A stretch of 64,000 bases of DNA, from assembly GCA_001414485.1 (NCBI GenBank), contig LLEY01000075.1:1-64000 (forward strand), given 5' to 3'. Under the pieces are notes generated by a model. The model was not told where the DNA came from and did no database searches. It saw nothing but the letters and a program-made list of their open reading frames with translations. Position 1 is the stretch's first letter. Every line of letters starts with the position of its first letter. This document shows, piece by piece, positions 11,634 through 22,269 of this stretch. The translations under genes were made by a program, and so were the position numbers. This DNA comes from Calycina herbarum. Its lineage: Eukaryota; Ascomycota; Leotiomycetes; Helotiales; Pezizellaceae.

Positions 11634-14606
11634 GATTCCTGGATAGATATATGTGAAGAAACCTGGCAAACCAGGTAAATAGAGATATATGGATTATGAA
11701 GAAGAAAAATGATCGTGTCAAGTAATGAAGTTTTGGATTACGAAGATGTCATATGGAAGAGGGGGCTTATCTCGAATACAAAGCGGGGTAAGCAGATGCA
11801 CGAACTGGGGTGCCACAACCTCTCACTCCCCAATTAAGTGAGGCCATTTCCAACTCAAATAAGCAGGTACAAAGGGGGCAGGACGAGATCAGTATAATCC
11901 TACTGGGGATTTCACCTATTGGCGATTTTGTCTATTTCGTAACCAAAGTTTGCCACCCCCGAAGGGAGAAACGATGAAATAATGAAGGGGCTGAGTGAGG
12001 TTAAATAGATGCCTTTTTGGGATCTAAAAATGAGAATTTGAATGGATGCCATTCAGCAATAAAGCAAGTGCAAGCATTCTGTATTACTGGAGTTGTGATA
12101 CGTCACGTGTTACCAAAATCCACACTTCAAAGTTTTGAACGCAACTCCTTATAAATTCGAATTGAAATGATAGGAGAACTTTAAGGGTGGAAAACCTGTG
12201 ATATACTTTTTCTCTCTTCGGGAAGTTGACAAACCTCGTGCAGTATTTCAACCACTTTACCTACGTCTATATTAGCAAAGCATAGCAGGACTTCTATGAA
12301 AGGGCATTTAAAGTGATACAGAGCCCCATCTCTAACACCTAAAGTAGCAGATTCAATTTCATCTTATCAATGATCTACACATAGCGATCTATTGTGTTTC
12401 TCAGCCCGGCAGTTTGACAAGGACGACACGTGAGTTAAGCGAGAATAATCACGTCCCCCCTATCCCAAGAACTCATGAACTCTATCTCAAGAAATGAGGC
12501 GTTCGAGAAGCATTCAAAGACACCCTGGAGGGAGTAACCCATACATGTAGGTGGGCCTTCCGGGCTTCCGGGGCCACTAGCGGAATGAGTCACTTTATAC
12601 AATTTGTGCCTCTGTGCTTCACTCGGTTTTTCTTCTGTAACATGATAGAAGTTAAATTCTCCTGATACGTAGAGCGGTGTCTAGATTAATATTTCGTCAT
12701 ATGCACAAACCAAGTTTCTCGATAAGTTACTCCCTCTACTACAGGAATCCCATTCCAATATTTTTATGCCAATCCCCAGTTTCAATACTTGGAAAGAGAC
12801 GACTGGTGATTGACTCACCATGTTGAAATAAAAATAAGAGAGCAAAAGTAGCACAGCTTTCGGCAATGATTCCAGTTTGCATTATGCACACTTCCAGGAA
12901 CAATCAAGCCACAATCAGAAGATCGACAGGTCCCAAAAACCCAAGATCTTGATCAGATCTCGCGTTTCTCAATTGTGCTTGGATGTAACTCCAATGGTAC
13001 AGCACATCAGTTGTAGCATTTTGAAATCTCCGAGTGACCACCAAGTGCCTTTTCTAGAACTTGATTTCTCAAAAGCACCAAAGCGCGTTGCGGGATTTCA
13101 GAAAGTATCTCCGGACTCGCCGTGTTTGCCTTACTACAAGCTTCTAATACTTGAAGGTTTGAGCTACGTCTGACGCTTTGATATTATCTACACTAGTGAC
13201 AAAATTGAGTTTGCTGGGTCATTCACAGAAAAATACGCAATTGGAATTGCTGCCTCGTCATGTTCTGCTGGAATGAATTCTTCGCCAAATTATCAAGGCG
13301 TTAGCGCATACGTCAAGTTTGGTTTTCTAGAATTTGGGCACCAATCTAATCTCTTATTAAAATATGGCTTTGAAACACTGAACTTTACACTTTGTTAATT
13401 CTGTTCGTAAGAGATAATCTCCACTTTGACCAACTCCAGTGATGTTCAAGTTCCCACCAATATCCCTGTCGAGCTCCCAACTGTCAAAATTTACATAGCA
13501 CAAATCCACCCTAAAGATTTAACAAAACTTCCACGTAATACTGGCATACAAACTTACCACGAGGCTCGTAACATTTCCAATTTTGCAAAATGTCACCTCC
13601 AATACCCCCAATGTCGGCGAAGAAGAGCACGCCCAAGTGATGCATTTCTTTTGTTCAACTATCAGCAAAAGCCGCAAGAGGAGTTTCTCATACTCAAAGT
13701 GGTAATTGGCCACAGCGTAGACGCACTTTAGAAAGCAAAGCTGGTTATTGTGTGAGGTATCGTCGTTAGCTAAAGGAAGGAGTAAAGTTCGCAGGTCATG
13801 CCGTGGGTAAGTGCGAGAGAAGGAGCAAACTCGGGGGTATTCTCCCGGGTCGTCACACTGGATCGAGGTGAGATGCCGACTTTAGTTTGGGTAGAGGAAA
13901 GAGCGACCAGAGTCCCGTCTCGTCGGGGAGGCCGAGGACGTCAACTGGGAATGACAACATGGGAAGGAGCAACCCCAAAGGCAGTCCACGACCTACCCAC
14001 TACGGCCGAAAAGAGTTTAGCTCCGAGTATAAAGCCCCCCCCCTTTCTGAGATTAGACTTCTTTCCTTTATCTCGTTACACTTTTGATTCCCGTATTCGA
14101 TTGTGACAGACTTAGGAAGAGAAAAAGTTCTAGATGTGTTTGCACACTTTGCTCTGAAAAGAATTGCCTCAACTCGGCATGCCGACTTCCCGTCCTCACA
14201 GCTCAGTTTGCAAATCACCTCCTCCTTTGAGCTGGCGGAGAAGCTCGTATGCCAGCATCCAGACCGAAGCGCAGCCTTCTTGTTACGCAGTCTGAGCGAA
14301 TATCATATCCAAACGGTGCCATGTGTCCAATACTTGCACCTCAGCAGGTCTTCTGTCTGGATTTTGCGGGAATACACGATCTCCAGAACCTCAGAGTCAT
14401 TGGGAAAAGGCTCTCAAGATCGAAGGAAAACGTCCCTCAAGATTGATGTATAAGTGTCCATCGATAGTTGTCCAAAGAGCCATTCTTTTCATCATCATCA
14501 CAGTTCAACATCCAACACTACCACACTCTTTCTACAAACTTCCACTTCCACAGCCACCTCTTCAAAGCCAATCAGCTTTCAGCAATCTTCCAATCCAACC
14601 TTCAAC
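11634..14606. other. 3-kb gene-poor region and leader of the secreted-protein gene
   Basis: No convincing coding exon was found on either strand. A TATA-like element (GAGTATAAAGCCCC, near 14021-14036) is followed by a CT-rich tract typical of fungal transcription starts. A transcript starting near 14065 would reach the secreted-protein ATG after roughly 540 nt, with several short upstream open frames. That long leader is an inference. Confidence 0.4.
14024..14034 (+). promoter_or_regulatory. Possible TATA element with CT-rich start region
   Basis: TATAAA is followed by a C-run and then TTCTTTCCTTTATCTCGTT, a pattern like fungal core promoters. No gene starts within the next 500 bp, so it may drive a long-leader transcript for the small secreted protein or a noncoding RNA. 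Confidence 0.3.
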
Positions 14607-15084
14607 ATGCAATTCTCCGCTACCACCGTTGCAACCATCATCGCCTTCACTGGCCTCGTCTCCGCCGCCCCGGCAACAGTCGAGAAGCGTGCTGACACTG
14701 GAGCCGCTGAAAATGTCGGAAGTGTCTGGACCGACGCTCTTCCCAAGTAAGTCACAGCCCCATCCTCATCTCACATGACCGTGAAAGTACTGACAACCAC
14801 CTAGCCAACTCATGAAACTCAATGTCCTCTGGTACATGGCATTTCTCCCACCTGCCTGGTCCATGACCGCTTGGGGACAATACAAGACCTGCTACAACGT
14901 CCCAGCCCCATACAGCAAAACAACCGGCTCCATCGACATGGCTGGTGGTGCTCCAAGCTGTTGGATCTTCGCTGCTGCCAATTGCCCAACCAGTGGGAAG
15001 ACCCAAGAAGTCACATCCGCCGGCATCCAGGTCTTCGAGGGTGCTGTTAGCTCCATCTACTGTGACGCTCCAGCCACCAAATAA
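14607..15084 (+). CDS. Small secreted protein with four cysteines in the mature part
   Basis: Two exons (14607-14746 and 14805-15084) give 139 residues. The N-terminus MQFSATTVATIIAFTGLVSA is a clear signal peptide, and a likely KR propeptide site follows (VEKRAD). The mature part of about 110 residues has four cysteines, in the contexts YKTCYNV, PSCWIF, ANCPTS and IYCDA, so two disulfides are plausible. The splice turns an in-frame stop at the donor (AAGTAAGT) into a continuous frame. I do not recognise the family; a small beta-rich extracellular fold is a guess. It converges on the amine oxidase gene. It may be an extracellular or host-facing protein, but nothing in the sequence proves an effector role. 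Confidence 0.8.
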
Positions 15085-15919
15085 GCAATCACACCTTCCT
15101 ACGTCTCGAGTTTTAAGCGACAATGAGTTGGTGCTGGATAGATTTTTCAAGGGCTCTTTTGCTTGCGATTTTGGTATCCTTTTTTTTGTGGTAGTTCTGA
15201 GTGCAAGTTTGCGGGGTTTGAAAGGTTGGAGTAAATAGGAGACTTTGGGATTCATTCGCTGATTCCTGGGAGATGGTTGTGGAAGACGGAGCTGATTTTG
15301 ATTGCTTTTGCTTTTTTGGATTTTCTGAATGCTTTGGCTTTTGATGTCAGGATTATCGCGTTGATTTATTCCCTTCGTCCTTGGATACTTAATATTTTAC
15401 ACCTATTAGCAACAAATCGTGTTTAACCCGCTTTTGAGTCAACTTCTGAAAATTTCCTTCCAATTCATAGTCAGGGGGGGAGTATCTGCTCGATTTATTC
15501 GTACTCGATGCGAATAAATCGAGCAGCTGTAGGTTCTTTGATAACGGTGATTTAGTCAACAGCATCATCTAAACCGGTACACTTGGCCATGCTTTGAGCT
15601 CCAGAAACACAGTATCCATTAGCAAATCTGCTATTACGACACACCACGCGAATCTCGTGTTAAGAATGGGGTATGACTTGGAAGAGAAGGGTACCACATA
15701 AATGGCAACGTTCAGCCTCAAAACGAGGTTAACTACGGTTGGGACGACCGAGTGCACTGATTGTAAAATGACATACATGCTAATGAGGGAACATCATAAG
15801 AATCATAATATATATACCATACTATATGCAAGGAATTGGGTTTGAATAAAGGAAAACATTAACTCTCACCCAAAGCAAACCCCCCAACTCCGTTAAGCCA
15901 ACATAAAAATCCAGGAGCC
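15085..15919. other. Convergent 3' intergenic region with a perfect stem-loop
   Basis: No gene is visible. The region separates two convergent genes and contains a perfect 16-bp inverted repeat (listed separately). Confidence 0.6.
15486..15526. repeat. Perfect 16-bp inverted repeat, 9-nt loop
   Basis: CTGCTCGATTTATTCG at 15486-15501 is matched exactly by its reverse complement at 15511-15526 across the 9-nt spacer TACTCGATG. It lies between convergent transcription units and could act in 3'-end formation, or be a trace of a small inverted-repeat element. Confidence 0.92.
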
Positions 15920-18148
15920 TTACTTTTTACAACAATCAGCCTCACCACCAGCAACCACCAACTTTGACATCTTATCCGCAGCATCAAGAACCTTGCTCTT
16001 GCTCGCGATTTGAGATGGGGTGCTACAGTAACTTGGTGGAACATCCAATGCCGGATTTCTGACAAAGAAGTTTCTTGGTCGAAGTAAAAGTGTCATTGGC
16101 TCGGCAGGCATGATTGGGAAATCTTCCGGTGCGGGGAAATGTGTGATACCAAATGTGTGCCACAAAACAACATCAGTGTTGTCAATGGAAGCATCACCGT
16201 TGGCAATCCACTCCGGAATACCCCGAGAAGGCTCACCAGATGTTTGGGGGACATGGCGACCAGCTGGGTAAAGTTGCTCGTCATCATCTGAGAATGGTTA
16301 GCGAAACTCTTAGTAATGCAGGAATTGGTACTTACATTGTGTGACATGAACAGCGTGTCTAGCAAAACCAGCTCGCTTCCAAACCAGAGATCCTTCCTTA
16401 GGAAGTAATCCAGGCACCTCTCTGCTGACAAGCTTATAACTTACTGGCTTGTGACTGTGTGGGTTGATTTTATTGGTGTTGCACATATCCCAAGTTCGAG
16501 AGGTAGCACCGTTGTAGTCACTTGTGGCCTCCTTCACTTTGGTGTACTTAGTCCTTGCCGCATAGAAGGCGTTACCATGTGGGTTCTCTTTGCTTCCTAC
16601 AGCACCAGCTCCTGGAGTTGCATCGACTTGGAAGATGGTGTTATTTGGTCCATCAATATTCGGATCGATTCGCAAGCAGAAGAGATGTTGATGGTTGTGT
16701 GCATTTACTCCCGGGTAAACTTCAGTTCCCCAACCCTTGGTATCCTCTCCTGGGTTCATGGCATAGGTGTTCAAGATACCCGTAAGCTTGATCTCCAGCT
16801 GAACAGTACCGTCCTGGTGGAAGATCCAGTATACACAGTACTCGTAGTTGGCAGCTGTGAATATGTGGGAGATGATGAGCTTGCGTCCTCTGGTTACGAT
16901 GCATGAATCGTCTCTGAAATCGGTATGCTTGAACAAGATTCCTGCATCTTCTTCGTGAATGCAGATGGCGTTCTTGATGGTAGTACTATCTCCTGCGCGG
17001 TTGACGAATGCTGCATCCATGTAATGAATGGCGCCCTTGCAATCACAGCCTAGAGAAAGACTGTTGGTCATGTATCCTCCACCATATTCCCCGAGATCGA
17101 ATGCATGTTTTCTCTGATGTGGGTGTTCTGGGTTACCATAAGGAACCACCATCTCAGCAAGGGAGAGTCTGTAAAAGATTGGTCGAACTGTTCCCTTATC
17201 GTTGTATGTAATGTTGTTGAGCACAATTCCCTCCTTGTAATTGAATCCAACGTGAACTTTCCAGTTTTGCCAATCAATAACTCGTCCCTCGACCTTGAAC
17301 GAAACTCCTTCAGGCTGTGTAATATTGATGGGCTTAATATCCGTTCGGTATCCTCCCTCCTTCTCGATTGCATCAACGTGGTAGTTGTTGGGCTTTGCCT
17401 TGTTCACGGGCCGGCGAACGTCTGGGATATCGATGTGAATGATTTCCTGCTTTCCAGCATCGAAAATTGGGCAGAAATCAAGAGGGAAGGAGTATTGACT
17501 GTCGTCCGCGTGTGGTCGATAGTACATGAGTGCTTGCTGTAATCGGACATCGGATCCGAATCGGTGGTCATAACCAATTGTCCATGCTGCAATAGTTAGA
17601 ACGAGTCTTGTTTGAAATTCCCGGAGAAATTAGACAACTTACGATCACAGTAGACTTTGTGCATATCTTCTGCAGGCACACCACTAATCACACATTGCTC
17701 GATAACTTTGGGGTCTTTTCGGCAGACGTGCTCAACGGTTTGCAAATCTTCCATTGTGATCTGCCAACGAGTTAGTAAAAAGCTGCCAATACCAAATTGT
17801 GCTATATAAACCCACCAAAGGCTGGACACCATCCAGAGACTCCCACTTGATGAGCTTTCCAGTCTGCAGGTTAACCCATCCGTCTACTACCTTTCCACCA
17901 GGCGCAATGACAACGACATCTGCGATCCGGACTGGTAGAGGCAATGATTGGTTCTCAAGCCATTTCAACATCTCCTTCTTAGGGGGTTCCTTGAGGGTGA
18001 TGGCATTGTAGTGGAGCTTGCCATGCTCCTTTCGGATTATTGAAACCGCAGACTCGATTTCGGCATTGGTGAGGGGATCGAAAGGATGAGGGGGAGGAGT
18101 GTTGCCAGTGAAATGTTGGGTGACGGACTTGAGTCTGTCGAGAGCCAT
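15920..18148 (-). CDS. Copper amine oxidase (TPQ-dependent)
   Basis: This enzyme oxidatively deaminates primary amines to aldehyde, ammonia and hydrogen peroxide, using a peptide-derived topaquinone and copper. Exons 18148-17816, 17760-17643, 17586-16336 and 16287-15920 give 689 residues, normal for fungal members. The topaquinone precursor is Tyr398 in NYEY. The catalytic base is Asp314 in FDLGEYGGG. Two copper ligands are His449 and His451 in HNHQH, with the third expected in WHTFGITHFP. Family landmarks such as GVQPLIT and DPWTIGYDHRFG appear only after splicing, which supports the introns. The C-terminus ends in GEADCCKK, not a canonical peroxisomal SKL-type signal, so a cytosolic location is possible. 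Confidence 0.95.
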
Positions 18149-20269
18149 CTTGAGGTATGGATGCAGTTTGGAAAGTGCTGTTTGAAGAGGGGAATTGGAT
18201 ATGATGGTTAATTGGAGAGGGGGAGGTCAGTAGAGATAGATATATAGATATAGCAAAGGAGAGGAGGGGACTTGGTGTATCAATTGGGATAAGAGACAAC
18301 AGCAACGATAAAGTGGGACAAACGACTCAATTCATTCTGTGAAGCTTTCCATGAGTCTCCATGGCGCGGTGGCAACCAGGAAACCCCATCGACCCCTCAT
18401 AGAGCTTCCATTTGACGCCGCTTCCAGAGCAGTGTCACGGTCAAGCTTCGATGCTGTGTGTGGGAGATGGTCGGGTTGGCTGGATAAGGAGCTGATAAGC
18501 TGGGGCAGGCGCGAGACGGGACTTTTTCTTTGCATTGGGTCTAGCGCGACCCGGGTTCTCCACGTTGTCCGCTTCGAGTATTACAATCCATCCCCTTCAC
18601 AGATACGAAGATCTAGAGAGGGAAAGAAGATATAGGTAATCCATTTCTATTCCAGGTCTGCGTTGTTTAAATTCCCGAATTTCTCAAACTGTGTGAGTAA
18701 CACAGAGATACCACGACGGAAGAACCCCGAATCCCGATAACGAAAAGAACCACTGGATTTACCACTTTGTTTTACTGGCAAAGCTCTTCTACAATTCCTA
18801 GAAAAAAGAAGTGCTTGTAGGATTTTCAGTCATCGCTCGACGAGAAATACCTGAGTCCGGGATTTTGACAATTTTTAAGAGTCACTTCCCTAACCCCCTC
18901 TCCCCATTACCCGAGGAAACTTGGACATCTAAACTATTACGTCTCCATTCTACTAGTCATTCTTGGAAAGGTTTTGATTGTCCTAGAACTTTTCGTATAT
19001 TATTGAACGGATGGTCAAGGTATGCATTCTTACCCTAATGGATAAACAGAAGGCATTTTACTAAACTCTGCAGCTATCTGGATCCTCGCTACGCCAAGAA
19101 TGATATCGGGCCACTTTCAAACCAGTTCTTTGGTGTAAAGTTGCTAAATTTCTCTTAGTCTGGCTGAACCAAACGAGAGTGGAACGATGCTCATAGATTT
19201 TTCTTTTCTCTCGTTATTCAATCCCTGCACCAAGTATGCCAATGATGATTTCTTGAACTTTCTCCTCGCCGTTTTCGGAGATTCCAACCCCAGCAGCCCC
19301 CAGAAGCCTGTCTTGTGGGAAGGTACGAAGTAAATTGACCAACGTTTGCGATTGAAACAACATACGTCCCCGAAAACTCTCTGCTGTCGGCCTGTCAAGT
19401 GTAAATATTGATCCGCTACTCGTTTCCCAATATGGTAGCTCTCGAGGAATTATGGTTGGTTGGTTAGTGAATATTTTCAACGCCGAAGTCGTCTTGGAAA
19501 TTCTTCTGTGTGTACGGAGTCCGTATAGACGTTTCTACAATTATATCGAAATTGCCATCTCCCCAGTTCTGTCATTTCTCTCCTCCACGCCATCGACTGG
19601 CATATTGTACGATCTTAATGTTCCGTGTCAAAACAGTACTGAGTTGCTTTTCCCCTTCTCTTGTACAACATCCCAGAATGCCACTATGCTCAATCTGTTC
19701 CAGAAACCTTTCCCTTCCCCAATGCTTTTCACAAATACTCAAATCAACCATCTCATCTGCAGCTTCCTGGAAGATGACAACTACACCTTCAACCGACGGC
19801 TATTCTCATTCCCATCTCCCATCCCTCTTCTCTTTTCCAAAACTCCGCGAGTTCGGGCTGTCATTACTGTCTCCTAATTTGGAACGACGCATTCTCGGAA
19901 TCTGAATGGACGGATGAAGAGTTAAGGCGGGAGGAACCCATAATTTTACATGAAGGCTTGGTTTATAACGAGGGGAGATATGCCGCTTGGTGGTATCCGG
20001 AAATGGAAGTTATTTAGGACTCAGATATTTAGGTAAGAAATATGCATTTAGGAAGATGGAGTTTTTGCAGGTTGGTGGTGAGTTTTTATTTTCTTCTCAA
20101 GCCCAATTCTATGGGAGGGTTAGGAATTTACTAAGTGAAATATAGAGTTTAGGACATCAATTCTCGAAAGAAATATGACTGGGCCTTCTTCGCCCTTGAA
20201 AACTATTTGCCTAGCGAAGAAATGGTTTTTTTAAGCTTTTATTCCAGTATCTCCTCGGCGATTAATAAA
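18149..20269. other. Intergenic region upstream of the amine oxidase
   Basis: The part next to 18148 is the amine oxidase promoter. Open frames from 18300 to 19900 have no recognisable domain. The frame around 19876-20018 (FSESEWTDEELRREEP...) looks protein-like and may be the remains of an exon, possibly of the decayed HET gene's neighbour, but I cannot assign it. Confidence 0.4.
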
Positions 20270-21660
20270 TGTTGGTCCTTCCGATGGTTCTATTTCTCCC
20301 CGTCTCCGTGAGCCAGAAAAAAGGGTCAGATATTTGACTCTAAGTCATTGTTGGGGAGGCCGAGCAGTAGCGATGGCCACTACCAAAAACTACAAGGAAA
20401 GATGCACATCCATATCCCTGAACTCCCTCTCCGTCGTTTTCCAAGAAGCAATTCGAGTCACCAGAGACTTTGGAATGAGGTACATATGGATCGACTCACT
20501 TGTATCATTCAATATTGGAGCGAGGACTGGGGAAAGGGTATTTCTCCTACTGCCTTCTTCAGCAAGGAGTACAGCTCTAACTAACAACCCAGCCTAGAAG
20601 CAGCAAAAATGTGCACCGTGTACAAAAACGCCCTTTTCACAATCGCAGCCTCCCCGCAACATCCGGATCGTCAGGTCTATTCCCAAAAACCAACTCTCAT
20701 CTTTATACACCCTGTTCCCTTCCGCAATATCAGTTTGCCACAAAGAATAGATTCACAATCCATCTCGCACCAGCTCCTAAGGGTGACGGGAATGCAGTCT
20801 TCCCATACCTCCCCAGCGGACCTCTTTACAACCGCGCGTGGGTTCTATAGGAAGAACTACTTTCTCATGCTACATTGGTATTTACAGCTGAAGGAATGCT
20901 TTGGACTTGCTCTCACTCCTCGTTTACTTCTAAGAATCCTGAGGGTGCGAGGGATAAATAACTGCTTTGATATTTACAAGATAGTATCATGTGTCCTCCC
21001 TCTTCCTCCATTTTTTCTCGCAAACCCTTACTCGCGGCAAAGCGAAAAGAAGAGTAGGAGACAGAACATCCCCACTACGAATATCTAAGGTCTCAAACAC
21101 ACGAAAGAACATACCTCCGCTCAGGAAGAATTCAGCTCTACTTGTCTTGGAAAGAAACTCTAGAATCGAATCTCCTCCGCGAAATAACATATGATTCAGA
21201 TCGTCTCCCTGCACTCTCCGGTCTAGCGGAGGGAACGAAGAATCTGCGTTCAGGCTCTTATTCTCATGATGAATATTTAGCTAGCGCTTAGAGATATGAT
21301 CTTATGAGGGGTTTGCTCGAGTCATTTTTATTAGTTCCTTTGAACATCGATGGGATATCGGGCGCCGAGTTGGAGTTGGGCTTCTTTGGGGGCGCCTGTT
21401 AGTTGGGGGATGTACTATAAAGTTGGTTGGGGAGAAGGGAGAGACGAGGAGGTAGAGATGGAGTGTGGGAATGAGGATGGAGAGCGATGGTTTGATTTTG
21501 TAGGTGTGAAGAGATAGATGGCCGGGTCAAATCGTTTTGGGATTTGGAAAAGTGAGTGGTTAAAGGTTAGGGGGTTTTTGGTAGGTACTAGAGTGACGGA
21601 CGAGGGGTTTCTTTATAGTGAGAGGACCGAGAAGTGTGCTGGGAATCACTTCTTGATGAT
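20270..21660 (+). pseudogene. Decayed HET-domain (heterokaryon incompatibility) gene
   Basis: Pieces of a HET protein lie in order in broken frames: RYLTLSHCWGG, then DFGMRYIWIDSL, then YKNALFTIAASP, then LYNRAWVL, then DRLPALSGLAEG, then YRAPSWSWASLG. Visible breaks are a one-base loss near 20500 between IDSL and the expected CIIQ, a TAG at 20848-20850 where the family has Gln of RAWxLQE, and a TAG at 21289-21291 where Trp is expected (YLAGLW-like context). The two nonsense codons fit C-to-T and G-to-A change, as in repeat-induced point mutation. An ordinary intron probably lies near 20540-20595. The gene is very likely non-functional, and the N-terminus is unresolved. Confidence 0.85.
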
Positions 21661-22269
21661 GAGGTCGATGAGATGGTTGTGAGGGACGGGGTTCACTTGA
21701 TGCCTGTTTTGTCTAGAATCGAGGGGGGAGAGGATGGGTTTGGTGGTATGTACTAGGTACCAATTTTGTGGACAATGAATTTAGGAGAGCGGGATTGGAC
21801 TTGCTTTTTCAAAAGAAACCTTTGACGGACAGGAGAAGAGGGGTTTTATGATTGGTTAGCCAGCAGAGAAGTCATACAGGTAAATTGCCATTTGCCGCCT
21901 GAAAGTTAAGGTTGCCCAGGTACGATCTTTGTGTAACTTGAACCTGAGAATACCCAGTAAGCCATTGTGATGCAAGTAAGCCAACCATCATTTGGGGGCC
22001 AAAAAGACAATCGCGAGTAAGCTGTCAAATAGAGAGTAAGCCAAAATCATTTTGGCCCCCAAATATGATAACAGGTAAGCTATCGGTTACCCAGTAAACC
22101 AACCATCATTTGGGGGCCAAAAAGAATCACGTGTAAGCGGACTGCGCTCTAGACTGTTCAAAGAGCTCTCCGACTTAACTGTCTTTATTGCCAAACTTCG
22201 GCCTCGCTTACTTTGAACTGATTCGATACTTGAGGGCTATATTTTTTGAACGTTATTTACAGCTACCTT
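21661..22269. other. Repeat-bearing boundary region at the 3' side of the A-T-R gene
   Basis: No gene. It contains the direct and inverted copies of a 20-26 bp motif at 21981-22124, and several copies of GTAAGC between 21950 and 22140. It separates the HET relic from the cluster. Confidence 0.6.
21981..22124. repeat. Direct-inverted-direct repeat trio around TTTGGGGGCCAAAA
   Basis: CCAACCATCATTTGGGGGCC and the following AAAAAG occur at 21981-22006 and again at about 22099-22124. Between them, at about 22045-22069, lies an inverted, slightly diverged copy (CATTTTGGCCCCCAAATATG). Transcripts could form alternative hairpins. The arrangement may be a nested miniature inverted-repeat element. Confidence 0.8.

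Noticed and set aside
18300..19900. Several 70-140 codon open frames
   Set aside because: They overlap in many frames and have no domain or exon signals.
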